A DNA stretch of 64,000 nucleotides, taken from Pararoseomonas baculiformis (GTDB lineage Bacteria; Pseudomonadota; Alphaproteobacteria; Acetobacterales; Acetobacteraceae). The first letter of the stretch is position 1; each line of letters starts with the position of its first letter. This document shows, in pieces, positions 25,937 to 37,700 of the stretch. The notes under the pieces are model-generated. The model ran no database searches. It was not told the DNA's origin and was given only the letters and a program-made list of their open reading frames with translations. The translations under genes and the position numbers were made by a program. Location of the stretch: contig NZ_JAGIZB010000016.1 of the NCBI RefSeq assembly GCF_017813395.1, forward strand, positions 46,283 through 110,282. The letters are read 5' to 3'.

Positions 25937-26512
25937 ATGCGCGACACCACCCGCCGCCACCTGGCGACCCGCCTCCTCCCGGCCACCGCCCTCGCCCTGG
26001 CCGCCCCCGCCCTGCTCCGCCCCCGCCCGGCACAGGCCGCCACCCGCGCCGAGATCGACGCCGAAGTCCGCGCCGCCCTCGTCTCCCTCCGCCAGCGGGA
26101 GGAAACCCGGAACCTCTTCCGCCAGGCCCGCGCCACCCTCATCTTCCCCCGCATCATCCAGGGCGGCTTCATCGTCGGCGGCCAGTACGGCGAAGGCGCG
26201 GCCCTGCGCGGCGACACCATCCAGGGCTACTACAACATCGCCGGCGCCTCCTTCGGCCTCCTCGTCGGCGCCCAGGCCGCCGGCCTCGCCATGTTCTTCA
26301 TGACCGACGAAGCCCTCGCCGCCCTCATGCGCGCGGATGGCTGGGAAATCGGCACCGGCCCCTCCGTCGTCGTGCTGGACCGGGGCGACCAGGTGAACTT
26401 CACCGCCACCACCCTCCGCGAACCGGTCTACGCCATCACCTTCAACCAGCAGGGGCTGATGGCCTCCATCTCCCTCAACGGTACGAAGATCACCCGCATC
26501 AACCCGTCCTAA
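25937..26512 (+). CDS. SYLF/YSC84-domain lipid-binding protein
   Basis: 191 residues with a twin-arginine-like signal (MRDTTRRHLATRLLPATALALAAPALLRPRPAQA). The SYLF core is visible as LIFPRIIQGGFIVGGQYGEGAAL, YYNIAGASFGLLVGAQA, and SVVVLDRGDQVNF. SYLF domains bind phosphoinositides or other lipids; bacterial members are periplasmic and uncharacterised. Two strong hairpins follow its stop. Confidence 0.87.
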   Translation: MRDTTRRHLATRLLPATALALAAPALLRPRPAQAATRAEIDAEVRAALVSLRQREETRNLFRQARATLIFPRIIQGGFIVGGQYGEGAALRGDTIQGYYNIAGASFGLLVGAQAAGLAMFFMTDEALAALMRADGWEIGTGPSVVVLDRGDQVNFTATTLREPVYAITFNQQGLMASISLNGTKITRINPS

Positions 26513-26528
26513 GGCCCGCCACCGGCCC

Positions 26529-26586
26529 GGGGGAGGCACCGCCTCCCCCCATTCCCCCTCCGCCGGGGGGTGGACGCACCCCCCGG
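26529..26586. repeat. Paired G/C hairpins in a short intergenic element
   Basis: Two perfect hairpins: GGGGGAGGC / GCCTCCCCC (26529-26549, 3-base loop) and CCGGGGGGTG / CACCCCCCGG (26563-26586, 4-base loop), separated by a pyrimidine-rich stretch. It lies between the SYLF gene and the Ldh gene and matches the gene-end hairpin family seen elsewhere in the window. It may terminate transcription or be a dispersed intergenic repeat. Confidence 0.55.
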
Positions 26587-26607
26587 ACCCCGCGATCTAA
26601 TACGCGG

Positions 26608-27651
26608 ATGGAAAACGTCCTCACCGTCCCCGCGGAACTGCTGCACCGCCAGCTCACCACCGTCTTCACCACCTGGGGCATGTCCCAGGACCACGCCGAC
26701 ATCGCCGCCACCATCATGGTCGAAACCGACCTGACCGGAATCGACTCCCACGGCATCGGCATGCTCCCGCACTACCAGAAGCTCCTCCGCGAAAACCGGC
26801 TGGACCCCCGCGCCACCCCCACCATCGCCCGCGACAACGGCCCCGCCGTGCTGGTGGACGGCAACAAGGCCATCGGCCACGTCCCCGCCCATTTCGCCAA
26901 CGCGATCGCCATCGAGAAAGCCCGCCAGCACGGCATCGGCATCGCCGCCGTCACCAACTCCAACCACTACGGCGCGGCCGGCTGGTATGCCCGCATGGCG
27001 GCGGAAGCGGGGATGATCGGCATCTCCCTCACCAACGCCTCCCACCTCCTCGTTCCCATCCACGGCACCCAGCCCGCCCTGGGCACCAACCCCATCGCCT
27101 TCTCCGCCCCCACGCGGGACGAAACCCGCCCCGTCCTGCTGGACATGGCCACCACCACGGTCGCCTACGGAAAGGTCTCCATCGCCCGCCGCGCCGGCAA
27201 ACCCCTGCCCCCGGGCTGGGCGCTGGATGAAAACGGCAACCCCGAAACCAACTCCGCCCGCGCCGCCGAAACCCGCCGCCTCGCCCCTCTCGGCGGCACG
27301 CGCGAACAGGGCGCCCATAAGGGCTATGGCCTGGCCCTGATGGTCGAAATCCTCTGCGCCACCCTCACCGGCGCCGGCTCCGCCCAACTCCGCACCGGCC
27401 ACTTTTTCCTGGTGCTGAACCCCACCGCCTTCCGCGACCGCGAGGACTTCCAGGCCGATCTGGACGACCTGATCGCCCGCCTGCGCGGCAACACGCCCGC
27501 CGAGCCGGGCCAGCCCGTGATCATCCCAGGCGACCCGGAGCACGACACCTTCATCCAGCGCCAGCGGGACGGGATTCCGATGATGCCAACGCTGGTGGAG
27601 GAGGTGCGGGCGGTGTGTGAGGAGAGTGGAGCAGGCTTCATCCTTACCTGA
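26608..27651 (+). CDS. Malate/L-lactate dehydrogenase (Ldh/YiaK) family oxidoreductase
   Basis: 347 residues. NAD(P)-dependent 2-hydroxyacid or imine reductase of the type-2 malate/lactate dehydrogenase fold. Motifs: DLTGIDSHGIGMLPHY (catalytic His), SNHYGAAGWYA, GTNPIAFSAP, DMATTTVAYGKV, and the nucleotide-binding HKGYGLALMVE. The segment after LTGAG is shorter than usual before GHFFLVLNP, a small internal deletion relative to typical members. Substrate cannot be told. Confidence 0.88.
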   Translation: MENVLTVPAELLHRQLTTVFTTWGMSQDHADIAATIMVETDLTGIDSHGIGMLPHYQKLLRENRLDPRATPTIARDNGPAVLVDGNKAIGHVPAHFANAIAIEKARQHGIGIAAVTNSNHYGAAGWYARMAAEAGMIGISLTNASHLLVPIHGTQPALGTNPIAFSAPTRDETRPVLLDMATTTVAYGKVSIARRAGKPLPPGWALDENGNPETNSARAAETRRLAPLGGTREQGAHKGYGLALMVEILCATLTGAGSAQLRTGHFFLVLNPTAFRDREDFQADLDDLIARLRGNTPAEPGQPVIIPGDPEHDTFIQRQRDGIPMMPTLVEEVRAVCEESGAGFILT

Positions 27652-27718
27652 AGCAGGCGGAAATCAGCCAATAACAGCTAGGAACGATTTCGACGCAATT
27701 CCTGGAACTTGCTCTCTT

Positions 27719-27742
27719 GGAGGAGGGTGAACGCACTCCTCC
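27719..27742 (+). terminator. Hairpin after the Ldh gene
   Basis: GGAGGAG / CTCCTCC with a 10-base loop, 68 bases after the stop, with no U-tract. It lies in the AT-richer stretch and may close the plus-strand transcript or the converging minus-strand one. Confidence 0.35.
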
Positions 27743-27828
27743 GATTCCGCCTCTGCAGAAGGCAACTGGCGGCCATAGAACCGGTCCCGCCCGGAAATTA
27801 AAGGGCTCCGATAGTGAAAAGCACAACT

Positions 27829-28587
27829 TTATCGCCGAATGAGGAAAACCGCGCCCGCGACAAGCAAGAGATCGCGCACGAGCCTCGGTACCGGCGCTTG
27901 GACACGACGAGCCTCAAAACCACCAACCTTCATCTTCCGGCCAAGATCGGGAACCAGTTCATGGATCGCCCAGGCGAGCTCCATGCGATCTGCATCCTGC
28001 CTCATCTTCCTTGCGAGCCATAGCGAGGCGATGGTCCAGATCACGCCGGGAATTATCACGAACAGGATTCTTGCCCGCTCAGAACCCCAAATCCCGGCAT
28101 TGATGAGGTCGGGAATGAAAAGACCGATGGTGAAACCGATGACAACCGCGCAGGCACAGGTTTCGCCAAGATAATTGTAGCTTCTCCTCCGCCGTGCCCA
28201 CTCGATCAGGTGCTGCGGAGCGGTTCTGTGATAGATCGATACGAACACACGATCGTCGACGCCCGAATCGAGCAGATCACCGAAGGTGCTCCGCCAATTC
28301 GCGTCCGAATGAATCGCTTCCCTGAAGCGCCGGGCCACAAGGCGGCGAGCATCATCCGTGAACATGTCCCGGCGTGTATAGCGGAAGATAAGCACCAAGC
28401 TTTGCAGACAAATGCCGATAACCGGAGTCGCCGCCGCCACAAGCGCTACGACCAGTGATTGCACGTCTGTCAACGCCCCGAAAACTCTGGCCGCATCGTC
28501 TGGTGACGTGGCCCACATTCCCGCGAAAGCGAGAGCGAGAAAAATCCCGCCGGCGATACCGTTTCGGATCAGGAAGTGGAAATCCAC
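27829..28587 (-). CDS. Orphan membrane protein in an AT-richer islet
   Basis: 252 residues from GTG 28587, which has a GGGAGGGAGAC ribosome site; the longer frame is not coding-like. Four hydrophobic helices are visible: [51 protein letters not shown] and [19 protein letters not shown] charged cytoplasmic segment ([18 protein letters not shown]) lies between the second and third. The C-terminus may form one more short hydrophobic stretch. Codon usage is visibly less GC-biased than in the flanks, and no partner gene is nearby, which suggests horizontal gain. Family not recognised. Confidence 0.72.
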   Translation of the reverse strand: MDFHFLIRNGIAGGIFLALAFAGMWATSPDDAARVFGALTDVQSLVVALVAAATPVIGICLQSLVLIFRYTRRDMFTDDARRLVARRFREAIHSDANWRSTFGDLLDSGVDDRVFVSIYHRTAPQHLIEWARRRRSYNYLGETCACAVVIGFTIGLFIPDLINAGIWGSERARILFVIIPGVIWTIASLWLARKMRQDADRMELAWAIHELVPDLGRKMKVGGFEARRVQAPVPRLVRDLLLVAGAVFLIRR

Positions 28588-29042
28588 GTCTCCCTCCCGA
28601 CAACTTGGTAGCGCAACAAAATCCGAAATCCGAAGCCAATTGCAAGTACATTCGCGCTTGGAGCCTCTGGTCGCTGTCGAGCCGATGCAATGGATGGCGG
28701 CCGAGGACCTCGTGCGCCCTCCTGTCCCAATCCTGGGAGCAGGGACGCATGGATGGGGTTGCAGATGACCGGCCGGACCCGCTTCCAACTTGGCCACCTG
28801 CCACGCTCACTTCGAAGCGGGCCGAGCAGCGCCCCGTCCGGCTCAGCCTTGGCCGGGAGGCGGCGCAACAGCGCCAACGAACGAAATTCCCGTCCTCGTG
28901 CAGGCTGCCACGAAGGGACACCAAATCCGGACGCGTCAAGATCCCCCTTCTTGACCCCCCCTCTCGCGCCTGCGAAACCCCCTCGCCGCCCGGATTCCCG
29001 GGATCCGGTTTCCACACCCGCGACAAGAGGCCGAATCACGCC
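28588..29042. other. 455-bp region upstream of metK with stem-loop
   Basis: No convincing gene. The left part remains AT-richer like the adjoining orphan gene. A perfect 7-bp stem GTCAAGA / TCTTGAC with a C-rich 7-base loop lies at 28935-28955, 88 bases before the metK start. I could not match any known SAM-sensing riboswitch consensus. Confidence 0.5.
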
Positions 29043-30230
29043 ATGCGCGATCAGGGCGAGTACCTTTTCACGTCGGAATCCGTTTCCGATGGCCACCCGG
29101 ACAAGGTGGCGGACCGCATCTCGGATACGGTGCTCGACACCTTCCTGGAAGCCGATCCCTACGCCCGCGTGGCGTGTGAAACCCTGGTGACGACGAACCG
29201 CATCGTCATCGCCGGCGAAACCCGCGGCCCCGGTGACATCACGGCCGATCTGCTGATGCACGCCGCCCGCATGGCCGTGCGCGAAATCGGCTATGACCAG
29301 GAAGGTTTCTCCTGGCGCAACGCCCATGTGGAATGCCACCTCCACGCCCAGTCCGCGCATATCGCGCAGGGCGTGGATGCCGCCGGCAACAAGGATGAAG
29401 GCGCCGGCGACCAGGGCATCATGTTCGGCTACGCCTGCCGCGAAACGCCCGATCTGATGCCGGCCCCCCTCTACTACTCCCACCTGATCCTCCGCCGGAT
29501 CAGCGAAGCCCGCCGCAACAGCGACATCTCGGCCAAGGGCCTCCTGCCGGACGCCAAGTCCCAGGTCACCCTCCGCTACGTCGATGGCAAGCCGGTCGGC
29601 GCCACCTCCGTCGTCGTCTCCACCCAGCATGAGGAGGGGATGAGCCAGGAAGACGTCCGCGCCCTCGTCCTCCCCTTCATCGAAACCAGCCTCCCCCCGG
29701 GCTGGATGCCCTCGGCCGAGGAAATCTACGTCAACCCCACCGGCACCTTCGTCATCGGCGGCCCGGATGGTGACTGCGGCCTCACCGGCCGCAAGATCAT
29801 CGTGGATACCTATGGCGGCGCAGCCCCCCATGGCGGCGGCGCCTTCTCCGGCAAGGACCCCACGAAGGTGGACCGCTCCGCCGCCTACGCCGCCCGCTAC
29901 GTCGCCAAGAACGTCGTCGCCGCCGGCCTGGCCGATCGCTGCACCATGCAGGTCTCCTACGCCATCGGCGTCGCCAAGCCCCTGTCGATCTACTTCGACC
30001 TCCACGGCACCGGCCACGACGTGGACGAGGCCAAGCTGGTCAAGGTCATCAGCGACATGGTGAACCTCTCCCCCCGCGGCATCCGGGAACACCTGCACCT
30101 GAACCGCCCGATCTACGTCCCCACCTCCAGCTACGGCCATTTCGGCCGCACGCCGGATTCGGAAAAGGGCACCTTCACCTGGGAACGCACCGACCTCGCG
30201 GCCGAGCTGAAGCGCGCCTTCAACCGCTAG
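29043..30230 (+). CDS. metK: S-adenosylmethionine synthetase MetK
   Basis: 395 residues. Makes S-adenosylmethionine from methionine and ATP. The N-terminal [20 protein letters not shown], the [12 protein letters not shown] motif (about residue 120), the P-loop-like [16 protein letters not shown] and the C-terminal SYGHFGR are all present. The ATG at 29043 follows AAGAGG. Downstream lies trmB, whose SAM-dependent activity fits the pairing. Confidence 0.97.
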   Translation: MRDQGEYLFTSESVSDGHPDKVADRISDTVLDTFLEADPYARVACETLVTTNRIVIAGETRGPGDITADLLMHAARMAVREIGYDQEGFSWRNAHVECHLHAQSAHIAQGVDAAGNKDEGAGDQGIMFGYACRETPDLMPAPLYYSHLILRRISEARRNSDISAKGLLPDAKSQVTLRYVDGKPVGATSVVVSTQHEEGMSQEDVRALVLPFIETSLPPGWMPSAEEIYVNPTGTFVIGGPDGDCGLTGRKIIVDTYGGAAPHGGGAFSGKDPTKVDRSAAYAARYVAKNVVAAGLADRCTMQVSYAIGVAKPLSIYFDLHGTGHDVDEAKLVKVISDMVNLSPRGIREHLHLNRPIYVPTSSYGHFGRTPDSEKGTFTWERTDLAAELKRAFNR

Positions 30231-30256
30231 GCGGAACGGGCACGGGAACGAATCTG

Positions 30257-30285
30257 TTGACGTTTTGTTCTCGTTAACCTATCTC
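30257..30285 (+). promoter_or_regulatory. Sigma-70-type promoter upstream of trmB
   Basis: TTGACG, a 17-base spacer and TATCTC, within a locally AT-rich stretch after metK. It is the best -35/-10 pair in the region and would give a leader of roughly 120 bases before the trmB ATG. Confidence 0.55.
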
Positions 30286-30412
30286 TCACCTCGCCGGGCA
30301 CCCCCAGGCCCGGCCGGCCTCCCCCAAGGCCGGACCAGAGCGTGATCACGTGAAGCAAAGGGCCGTCCCGCACCCCCTGCGTGGCGGCCCTTCCCCCTCA
30401 GGCACCACGCTC

Positions 30413-31126
30413 ATGGCCTACGATACCAACCGCCCCTCGCCCCCCGCCGAAGGCATCCCCGACCGTCTCTATGGCCGCCGCCGCGGCCATCCGCTGCGCC
30501 CCCGCCAGCAGCGCCTGCTCGATCTCACCCTTCCCCGCATCACCCTCGCCCCCCCCGAATCCCCCCGCGCCGGCTTCCCGATGGAGGCCGAGTCCCTCTG
30601 GCTCGAAGTCGGCTTCGGCGGCGGCGAACACGCCCTCGAACTCGCCCGCGCCAACCCCCGCGTGGCCCTCATCGCCTCCGAGGTCTTCGAGAACGGCCTC
30701 TGCTCCCTCCTCACCCACCTTGTCCCCGAGGAGCAGGAGGCCACGGCCCCCCTGCCGCCCAACCTGCGCCTCTGGCCGAAGGATGCCCGCCACCTCCTCC
30801 AGGCCCTGCCGGACGCCTCGCTGGACCGCCTGTTCCTGATGTTCCCGGACCCCTGGCCCAAGGCCCGGCACGCGAAGCGCCGCTTCGTTCACCCGGCCCT
30901 GCTGCCCCTGCTCGCCGCGAAGCTGAAGCCCGGCGCCGAATGGCGCATCGCCAGCGACGATCCCACCTACCAGGCCTGGGTGGACGAGGTGATGGGCGCC
31001 CAGGACCTCTTCGGGCTCAGCGCCCACCACGACGCCCCGCCCGCCGACTGGCCCCGCACCCGCTACGAGGCCAAGGCCCTGCGCGAGGGCCGGCATCCCC
31101 GCTACTGGATCTGGCGCCGCCGGTAA
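30413..31126 (+). CDS. trmB: tRNA (guanine-N7)-methyltransferase TrmB
   Basis: 237 residues from ATG 30413; GTG 30350 is possible but adds an atypical N-terminus. SAM-dependent methylation of G46 in tRNA. Motifs: LWLEVGFGGGEHALELA (SAM motif I), RLFLMFPDPWPKARHAKRR (the FPDPW substrate motif), and the C-terminal TRYEAKALREGRHPRYW. Confidence 0.95.
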   Translation: MAYDTNRPSPPAEGIPDRLYGRRRGHPLRPRQQRLLDLTLPRITLAPPESPRAGFPMEAESLWLEVGFGGGEHALELARANPRVALIASEVFENGLCSLLTHLVPEEQEATAPLPPNLRLWPKDARHLLQALPDASLDRLFLMFPDPWPKARHAKRRFVHPALLPLLAAKLKPGAEWRIASDDPTYQAWVDEVMGAQDLFGLSAHHDAPPADWPRTRYEAKALREGRHPRYWIWRRR

Positions 31127-31152
31127 CATCATGGCGCGGCCCCGGAAGATCC

Positions 31153-31181
31153 TTGCTCCGGCAGCCGCGCCGCTCTATATG
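31153..31181 (+). promoter_or_regulatory. Sigma-70-type promoter of the rimP-nusA-infB operon
   Basis: TTGCTC, 17 bases, TATATG. The expected start point near 31188 would give a leader of only about 55 bases, which contains the terminator hairpin that ends at the rimP start. Confidence 0.5.
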
Positions 31182-31212
31182 CCGGATACAAGACAATCCG
31201 CCGATTTAGGGG

Positions 31213-31245
31213 GGTGGCCTTCGCGGGCCGCCTTTTTTGTTTTTT
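31213..31245 (+). terminator. Intrinsic terminator/attenuator directly before rimP
   Basis: Seven-base-pair stem GGTGGCC / GGCCGCC (one G-U) with a 6-base loop, followed by T6-G-T6. It is a canonical Rho-independent terminator whose U-tract runs into the likely rimP start codon. It may end the trmB transcript, and it also lies inside the leader made from the 31153-31181 promoter. Confidence 0.8.
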
Positions 31246-31828
31246 GAGCGACGACACCCCACAGCATGAGGGCCTTGAGGCCCGCATCGCCTCCGCCATC
31301 GCGCCCACCCTCACCGCCATGGGCTATGAGCTCGTGCGCGTGCAGATCCAGGGCAAGGAACGCCCGACCGTGCAGGTCATGGCGGACCGCGCCGATGGCA
31401 GCCTGATCGGCGTGAAGGACTGCGAGGCGATCTCCCATGCCGTGGGCGCCGTGCTCGACGTGGACGATCCCTTCCCCGGCGTCTGGAACCTTGAGGTATC
31501 CTCCGCCGGCATCGACCGCCCGCTCACCCGCACCAAGGACTGGATCCGCTTCGCCAGCCAGGTGGCCACGGTGGAGATGGTCGTGCCCCAGGATGGCCGC
31601 CGCCGCTTCCGCGGCCGCATCCTCTCGGCCGACGAGAACGAGGTCCGCCTGAAGCTGGACGAAGGCGGCGAGATCACCCTTCCCCGCGGCAATATCCGCC
31701 GCGCCAAGCTGGTGCTGACGGATGAGCTGATCGCCGCCACCGCCCAGCCCGAATCCGAAGGCGAAGACGCCGAGGCGGCCCCGCGAAAGGCCCCGAAGCG
31801 CTGGCGCCCACCGTCTGAGAGGAACTGA
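31244..31828 (+). CDS. rimP: Ribosome maturation factor RimP
   Basis: 194 residues from TTG 31244, giving [16 protein letters not shown], the usual alphaproteobacterial start. GTG 31214 is an in-frame alternative, but it lies inside the terminator stem and adds an atypical segment. RimP assists 30S assembly. Motifs: [14 protein letters not shown], the [19 protein letters not shown] core and the [19 protein letters not shown] signature; the C-terminal SH3-like domain ends in an acidic then basic tail. Confidence 0.93.
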   Translation: MSDDTPQHEGLEARIASAIAPTLTAMGYELVRVQIQGKERPTVQVMADRADGSLIGVKDCEAISHAVGAVLDVDDPFPGVWNLEVSSAGIDRPLTRTKDWIRFASQVATVEMVVPQDGRRRFRGRILSADENEVRLKLDEGGEITLPRGNIRRAKLVLTDELIAATAQPESEGEDAEAAPRKAPKRWRPPSERN

Positions 31829-31832
31829 GAAC

Positions 31833-33525
<1,693 letters not shown>

Positions 33526-33542
<17 letters not shown>

Positions 33543-34482
33543 CCCCCAGACCCCGCCCCCGGAGCCCCGGGACAAGGAGGCCGGCAACCCCGACCTTCCC
33601 GGGCAGGCCCCTGGCCTGCCCGATCCCGAGGAAAAGGGTCCCCGCCGCCGCTGCGTGGTGACGCGGGAGTCCCTTCCCAAGGAGGCGATGATCCGCTTCG
33701 TCCTCGGCCCGGACCGCGTCCTGGTGCCGGACCTTGCCGGCCGCATGCCCGGGCGGGGAATGTGGTTGAGCGCGCGCGGCGATGTGCTAGAACGCGCCCT
33801 GACCCGCGGGGCCTTCATGAAGGCGGCCCGCGGCCCGGTTCACCCCATCCCCGACCTTCGCCAGACGATCGTCGACGGACTCCGGAGGCGCATCCGGGAC
33901 CAGGTCGGCCTCGCGCGGCGCGCGGGGAAGGCCGTGGTGGGCTTCCAGCAGGCGCGCGAATGGCTCCAAACCGGCCGCGCCGCCTTGCTGGTCGAGGCGT
34001 CTGACGGAAGCGCCCCGGAGCGCGCGAGGCTGGTGGGGAGCCATGAGGTTCCCATCGTCTCCGTCCTGGGCGCGGCGGAGCTGGGTTCGGTGTTCGGTCG
34101 CGATCACGCGGTGCATGCGGCGATAGCGTCGGGCCGGCTGGCCGAGGGCATCCTGGCGGAGGCCGCGCGCCTGGCCGGGATCCTGTCGGCGGAACCCGCC
34201 GCAGAGGCTGCGCGCCGTGGCGGGCAGGGCAGGGATGCAGGCCGCAAGGCTGGCGCCCGGGGCCCTGCGGGGCCACATGACGCGAATGCCGCTGGTCCCA
34301 CCGGGGCCAGCAGGAAGGAGGCACCCCGCCGGGGTGCCGATGAGGAGGCGCCCCGCATGGGCGCCGCAGACCAGGCGCCCCGGCGGGGCGACGGAGGCCC
34401 GGCGTCCCGGAAGGGCGGCAGGCAGGGAACGCGCCCTCGGCGCGGAGGGGAGCCGGCCGTGCCAGTGACGCAAAAGCGATGA
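33526..34482 (+). CDS. YlxR-L7Ae-like fusion RNA-binding protein
   Basis: 318 residues from GTG 33526, six bases after GAGGAGAACG inside the nusA 3' end; ATG 33502 is the alternative. The N-terminal YlxR (DUF448) domain has RRRCVVTRESLPKEAMIRFV and GRGMWLSARGDVLERAL. A ribosomal L7Ae-like segment follows (GLARRAGKAVVGFQQAREWL). The C-terminal 90 residues are a basic, Gly/Arg/Pro-rich disordered tail. Fusion of the two domains is usual in alphaproteobacteria. Stand-alone YlxR modulates RNase P in Gram-positives; here the role is inferred only. Confidence 0.85.
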
Positions 34483-34537
34483 GCCGCTAGTCGGCCGGAC
34501 GGCGAGGGGCCGGGGATCCTTCCCCAGCCCTGACGGG

Positions 34538-34641
34538 ATCGCGCCAGGGGCGTGGCCCAGGGATGCGCGCCCCTGATGGCGCGATAGAGATGATGGGCCG
34601 CCCTTGGCGGCCGGCACCGCCGGGAAACAGTCCCGGGGCGG
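34538..34641 (+). promoter_or_regulatory. Two hairpins in the 223-bp infB leader
   Basis: The first (34538-34585) has arms ATCGCGCCA-GGGGCG and CGCCCC-TGA-TGGCGCGAT, with a 3-base bulge and a 15-base loop. The second (34617-34641) pairs CCGCCGGGA with TCCC-GG-GGCGG around AACAG. Both lie between ylxR and infB and could control infB translation or message stability. No known element was recognised. Confidence 0.4.
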
Positions 34642-34705
34642 TGCGTTGGAGATCAGTGTGGCCGATAGCAAGCTGAACACGGAAGGCTCGAACGCGGGCG
34701 GAAGC

Positions 34706-37700
34706 ATGAGCGACGAGAACGGACAGGACCAGGGCAAGGGGCGGCTCTCGCTGCGCCCCGGCGGACGGATGGAACTCGGCAAGACCGAGCAGGCTGGCAG
34801 CGTGCGCCAGTCCTTCAGCCATGGCCGTAGCAAGACGGTGCAGGTGGAAGTGGTGAAGAAGCGGGCCGGCGGCCCCGGCGGGGCGCCCAGCCCGGCCGGC
34901 GGGGCCCCGTCCCGCCCGGCTGGCCCGCAGGCTGGCGGCCCGGCCGCGGGTGGCCCCCGTGCGGGTGGCCCGCAGCGTGCCGGCGGCCCGCGTGCCGGCG
35001 GCCCCGCCGCGGCGCCTGGCCGCCCCCTCACCCAGGGCGAGCAGGCCAACCGCCTGCGCGTGCTGGAGGAGATGCGGCGCCAGGAGGCCGAGCGGCAGCG
35101 CGTGGAGCGTGAGCAGCAGGCTCTGATGGTGCGTTCCGCCGCCGAGGAGGCCGCGCGCCGCGCCGAGGATGACCGCCGCGCCGCCGAGGAGGCCGAGCGT
35201 GCGGCCGCCGAGGCGCGCCGCAACCAGGAGGAGGCCGCGCGCCGTGCCGAGGAGGAGCGCCGCGCCGCTTCCACGGCCCAGCCCGCCGCCCCGGCGCGGG
35301 ACGAGCCGGCTCCGGCTCCGGCGCCCAGCGCGGCGCCTGCGCCCGCGCCGCGTGCCCCCGAGCGCCCGGCCCCTGTGGCCGCGCGCCCGGCACCGGAGGC
35401 GCCGCGCGTTCCCCAGCCCTCCCGCGCCCTGTACCAGGACCGCGACCGTGGTGGCGACCGCGCCGGCTATGGCGATCGTGGCGGGGATCGCGGCTATGCG
35501 CCGCGTCCGGGCGGCGCGCCTTCGGGCGACCGTGGCTATGTGATGCGCACGGGTGGCCCCGGTGGTGACCGTGGCGGCGACCGTGGCGCCCCTGGTGGGG
35601 ATCGCGGCGGCGACCGTGGCTATGCGCCGCGTCCGGGCGGCGCGCCTTCGGGCGACCGTGGCTATGTGATGCGCACGGGTGGCCCCGGTGGTGACCGTGG
35701 CGGCCCGGGTGGTGATCGCGGCTATGCGCCGCGTCCGGGCGGTGCGCCTTCGGGCGACCGTGGCTATGCGCCGCGCACGGGCGGCCCCGGTGGCGACCGT
35801 GGCGGCGACCGTGGCGGCCCTGGCGGTGATCGCGGCGGCTATGCGCAGCGTCCCTCTGGCCCTGGCGGCTTCGGCCCCCGGGCCGGTGGCCCGGGTGGCG
35901 GCTATGGCGGCGGCTCCGGCGCGCCGCTGGCGGCCCGCCGCCCTGGCCCGGTGCCGAGCGGCGCTCCCGCCGGCGGTGCCGCGGGCAAGCTCTCCCTGCG
36001 CCCGCGTGGTCCCGGCGACGCGCCGGTGCCCGGGATGGAGGAGGAGGGCCGTCGCAGCCCGCCCCGCCGCCTCGGCACCGCGCCGGCCGCCGCGGCCCGC
36101 AAGGCCGCGCCGGCTCCTGCCAAGAAGGGCATGGGTCCGTCGGACCGGAAGCGCGAAGGCCGCATCGACGTCGCCGCGGCGATCGAGGGTGATGACGACC
36201 GCGGGCGTTCGCTCGCCTCGGTCCGCCGCGCCCGCGAGCGCGAGCGGCGCCAGGCCGAGCTGGCCCGGCTTCGTTCGGGCCAGGAGCGCGTGGTGCGCGA
36301 CGTGGTCATCCCCGACATCATCACCGTGCAGGAGCTGGCGAACCGCATGGCCGCCCGCGCCGGCGAGGTGGTGAAGGCGCTGTTCCGCATGGGCGTGATG
36401 GCCACCATCACCCAGTCCATCGACGCCGACACGGCGGAGCTGGTGGCGACCGAGTTCGGCCACCGCATCCGCCGCGTTTCCGAGGCGGATGTGGAGCAGG
36501 GCCTGGAGGGCGAGGTGGATGCCGAGGAGGCGCTGGAGCCGCGCCCGCCGGTCGTCACCATCATGGGCCATGTCGACCACGGCAAGACGAGCCTTCTGGA
36601 CGCCCTTCGCAAGACGGACGTGGCGGCGCGCGAGGCGGGTGGCATCACCCAGCACATCGGCGCCTACATGATCCAGATCCCGTCGGGCGACCGCGTGACC
36701 TTCATCGACACCCCGGGCCACGAGGCCTTCACGGCCATGCGCGCCCGCGGTGCCTCGGTGACGGACATGGTGGTGCTGGTCGTGGCCGCGGATGACGGCG
36801 TGATGCCGCAGACCGTGGAAGCGATTAAGCACGCCCAGGCGGCCAACGTCCCGATGATCGTCGCGATCAACAAGATCGATAAGCCCGGCGTGAATCCCGA
36901 CCGCGTTCGCAACGAGCTGCTGCAGCACGAGGTCGTGGTGGAGAGCCTGGGCGGCGACACGCAGGAGATCCAGGTCTCCGCGCTCAAGGGCACGGGCCTC
37001 GACAAGCTGCTGGAGGCCATCATCCTCCAGTCCGAGGTGCTGGACCTGAAGGCCAACCCGAACCGGGCGGCCGAGGGCACGGTCATCGAGAGCAAGCTGG
37101 ACAAGGGCCGTGGCCCCGTGGCGACGGTGCTGGTCCAGAAGGGCACGCTCAACCAGGGCGACATCGTGGTGGCCGGCGCCGAATGGGGCCGCGTCCGCGC
37201 GATCATCGACGACATGGGCATCCCGCTCACGGGCGCCGAGCCCTCCGAGCCGGTCGAGATCCTCGGCCTCTCGGGCGTGCCTTCGGCCGGCGAGACCTTC
37301 GTGGCGGTCGAGGACGAGACCCGGGCGCGCGAGATCACCGAGTTCCGTCAGCGCAAGCTGCGCGAGAAGCAGGCCGCCGCGGCGGGTGCGGCGCGCGGCA
37401 CGCTGAACGACATGCTGGCCCGCATCCAGGCGGGCGAGCAGAAGGAGGTGGCCGTCGTCGTCAAGGCGGATGTGCAGGGCTCGGCGGAGGCGCTCGGCGT
37501 CACCCTCGGCAAGCTCTCGCGCGAAGAGGTCAGGGTGCGCGTGCTGCACTCGGCGGTCGGCCAGATCACCGAGAGCGACATCCAGCTCGCCAAGGCCTCC
37601 AACGCCGTGGTCGTCGCCTTCAACGTCCGGGCCACCACCCAGGCGCGCGAGATGGCGAACCGCGACGGCGTGGAGATCCGCTACTACTCGATCATCTACG

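Noticed and set aside
28588..29042. SAM riboswitch before metK
   Set aside because: Only a simple stem-loop was seen; no SAM-II or SAM/SAH-type core was identifiable by eye.
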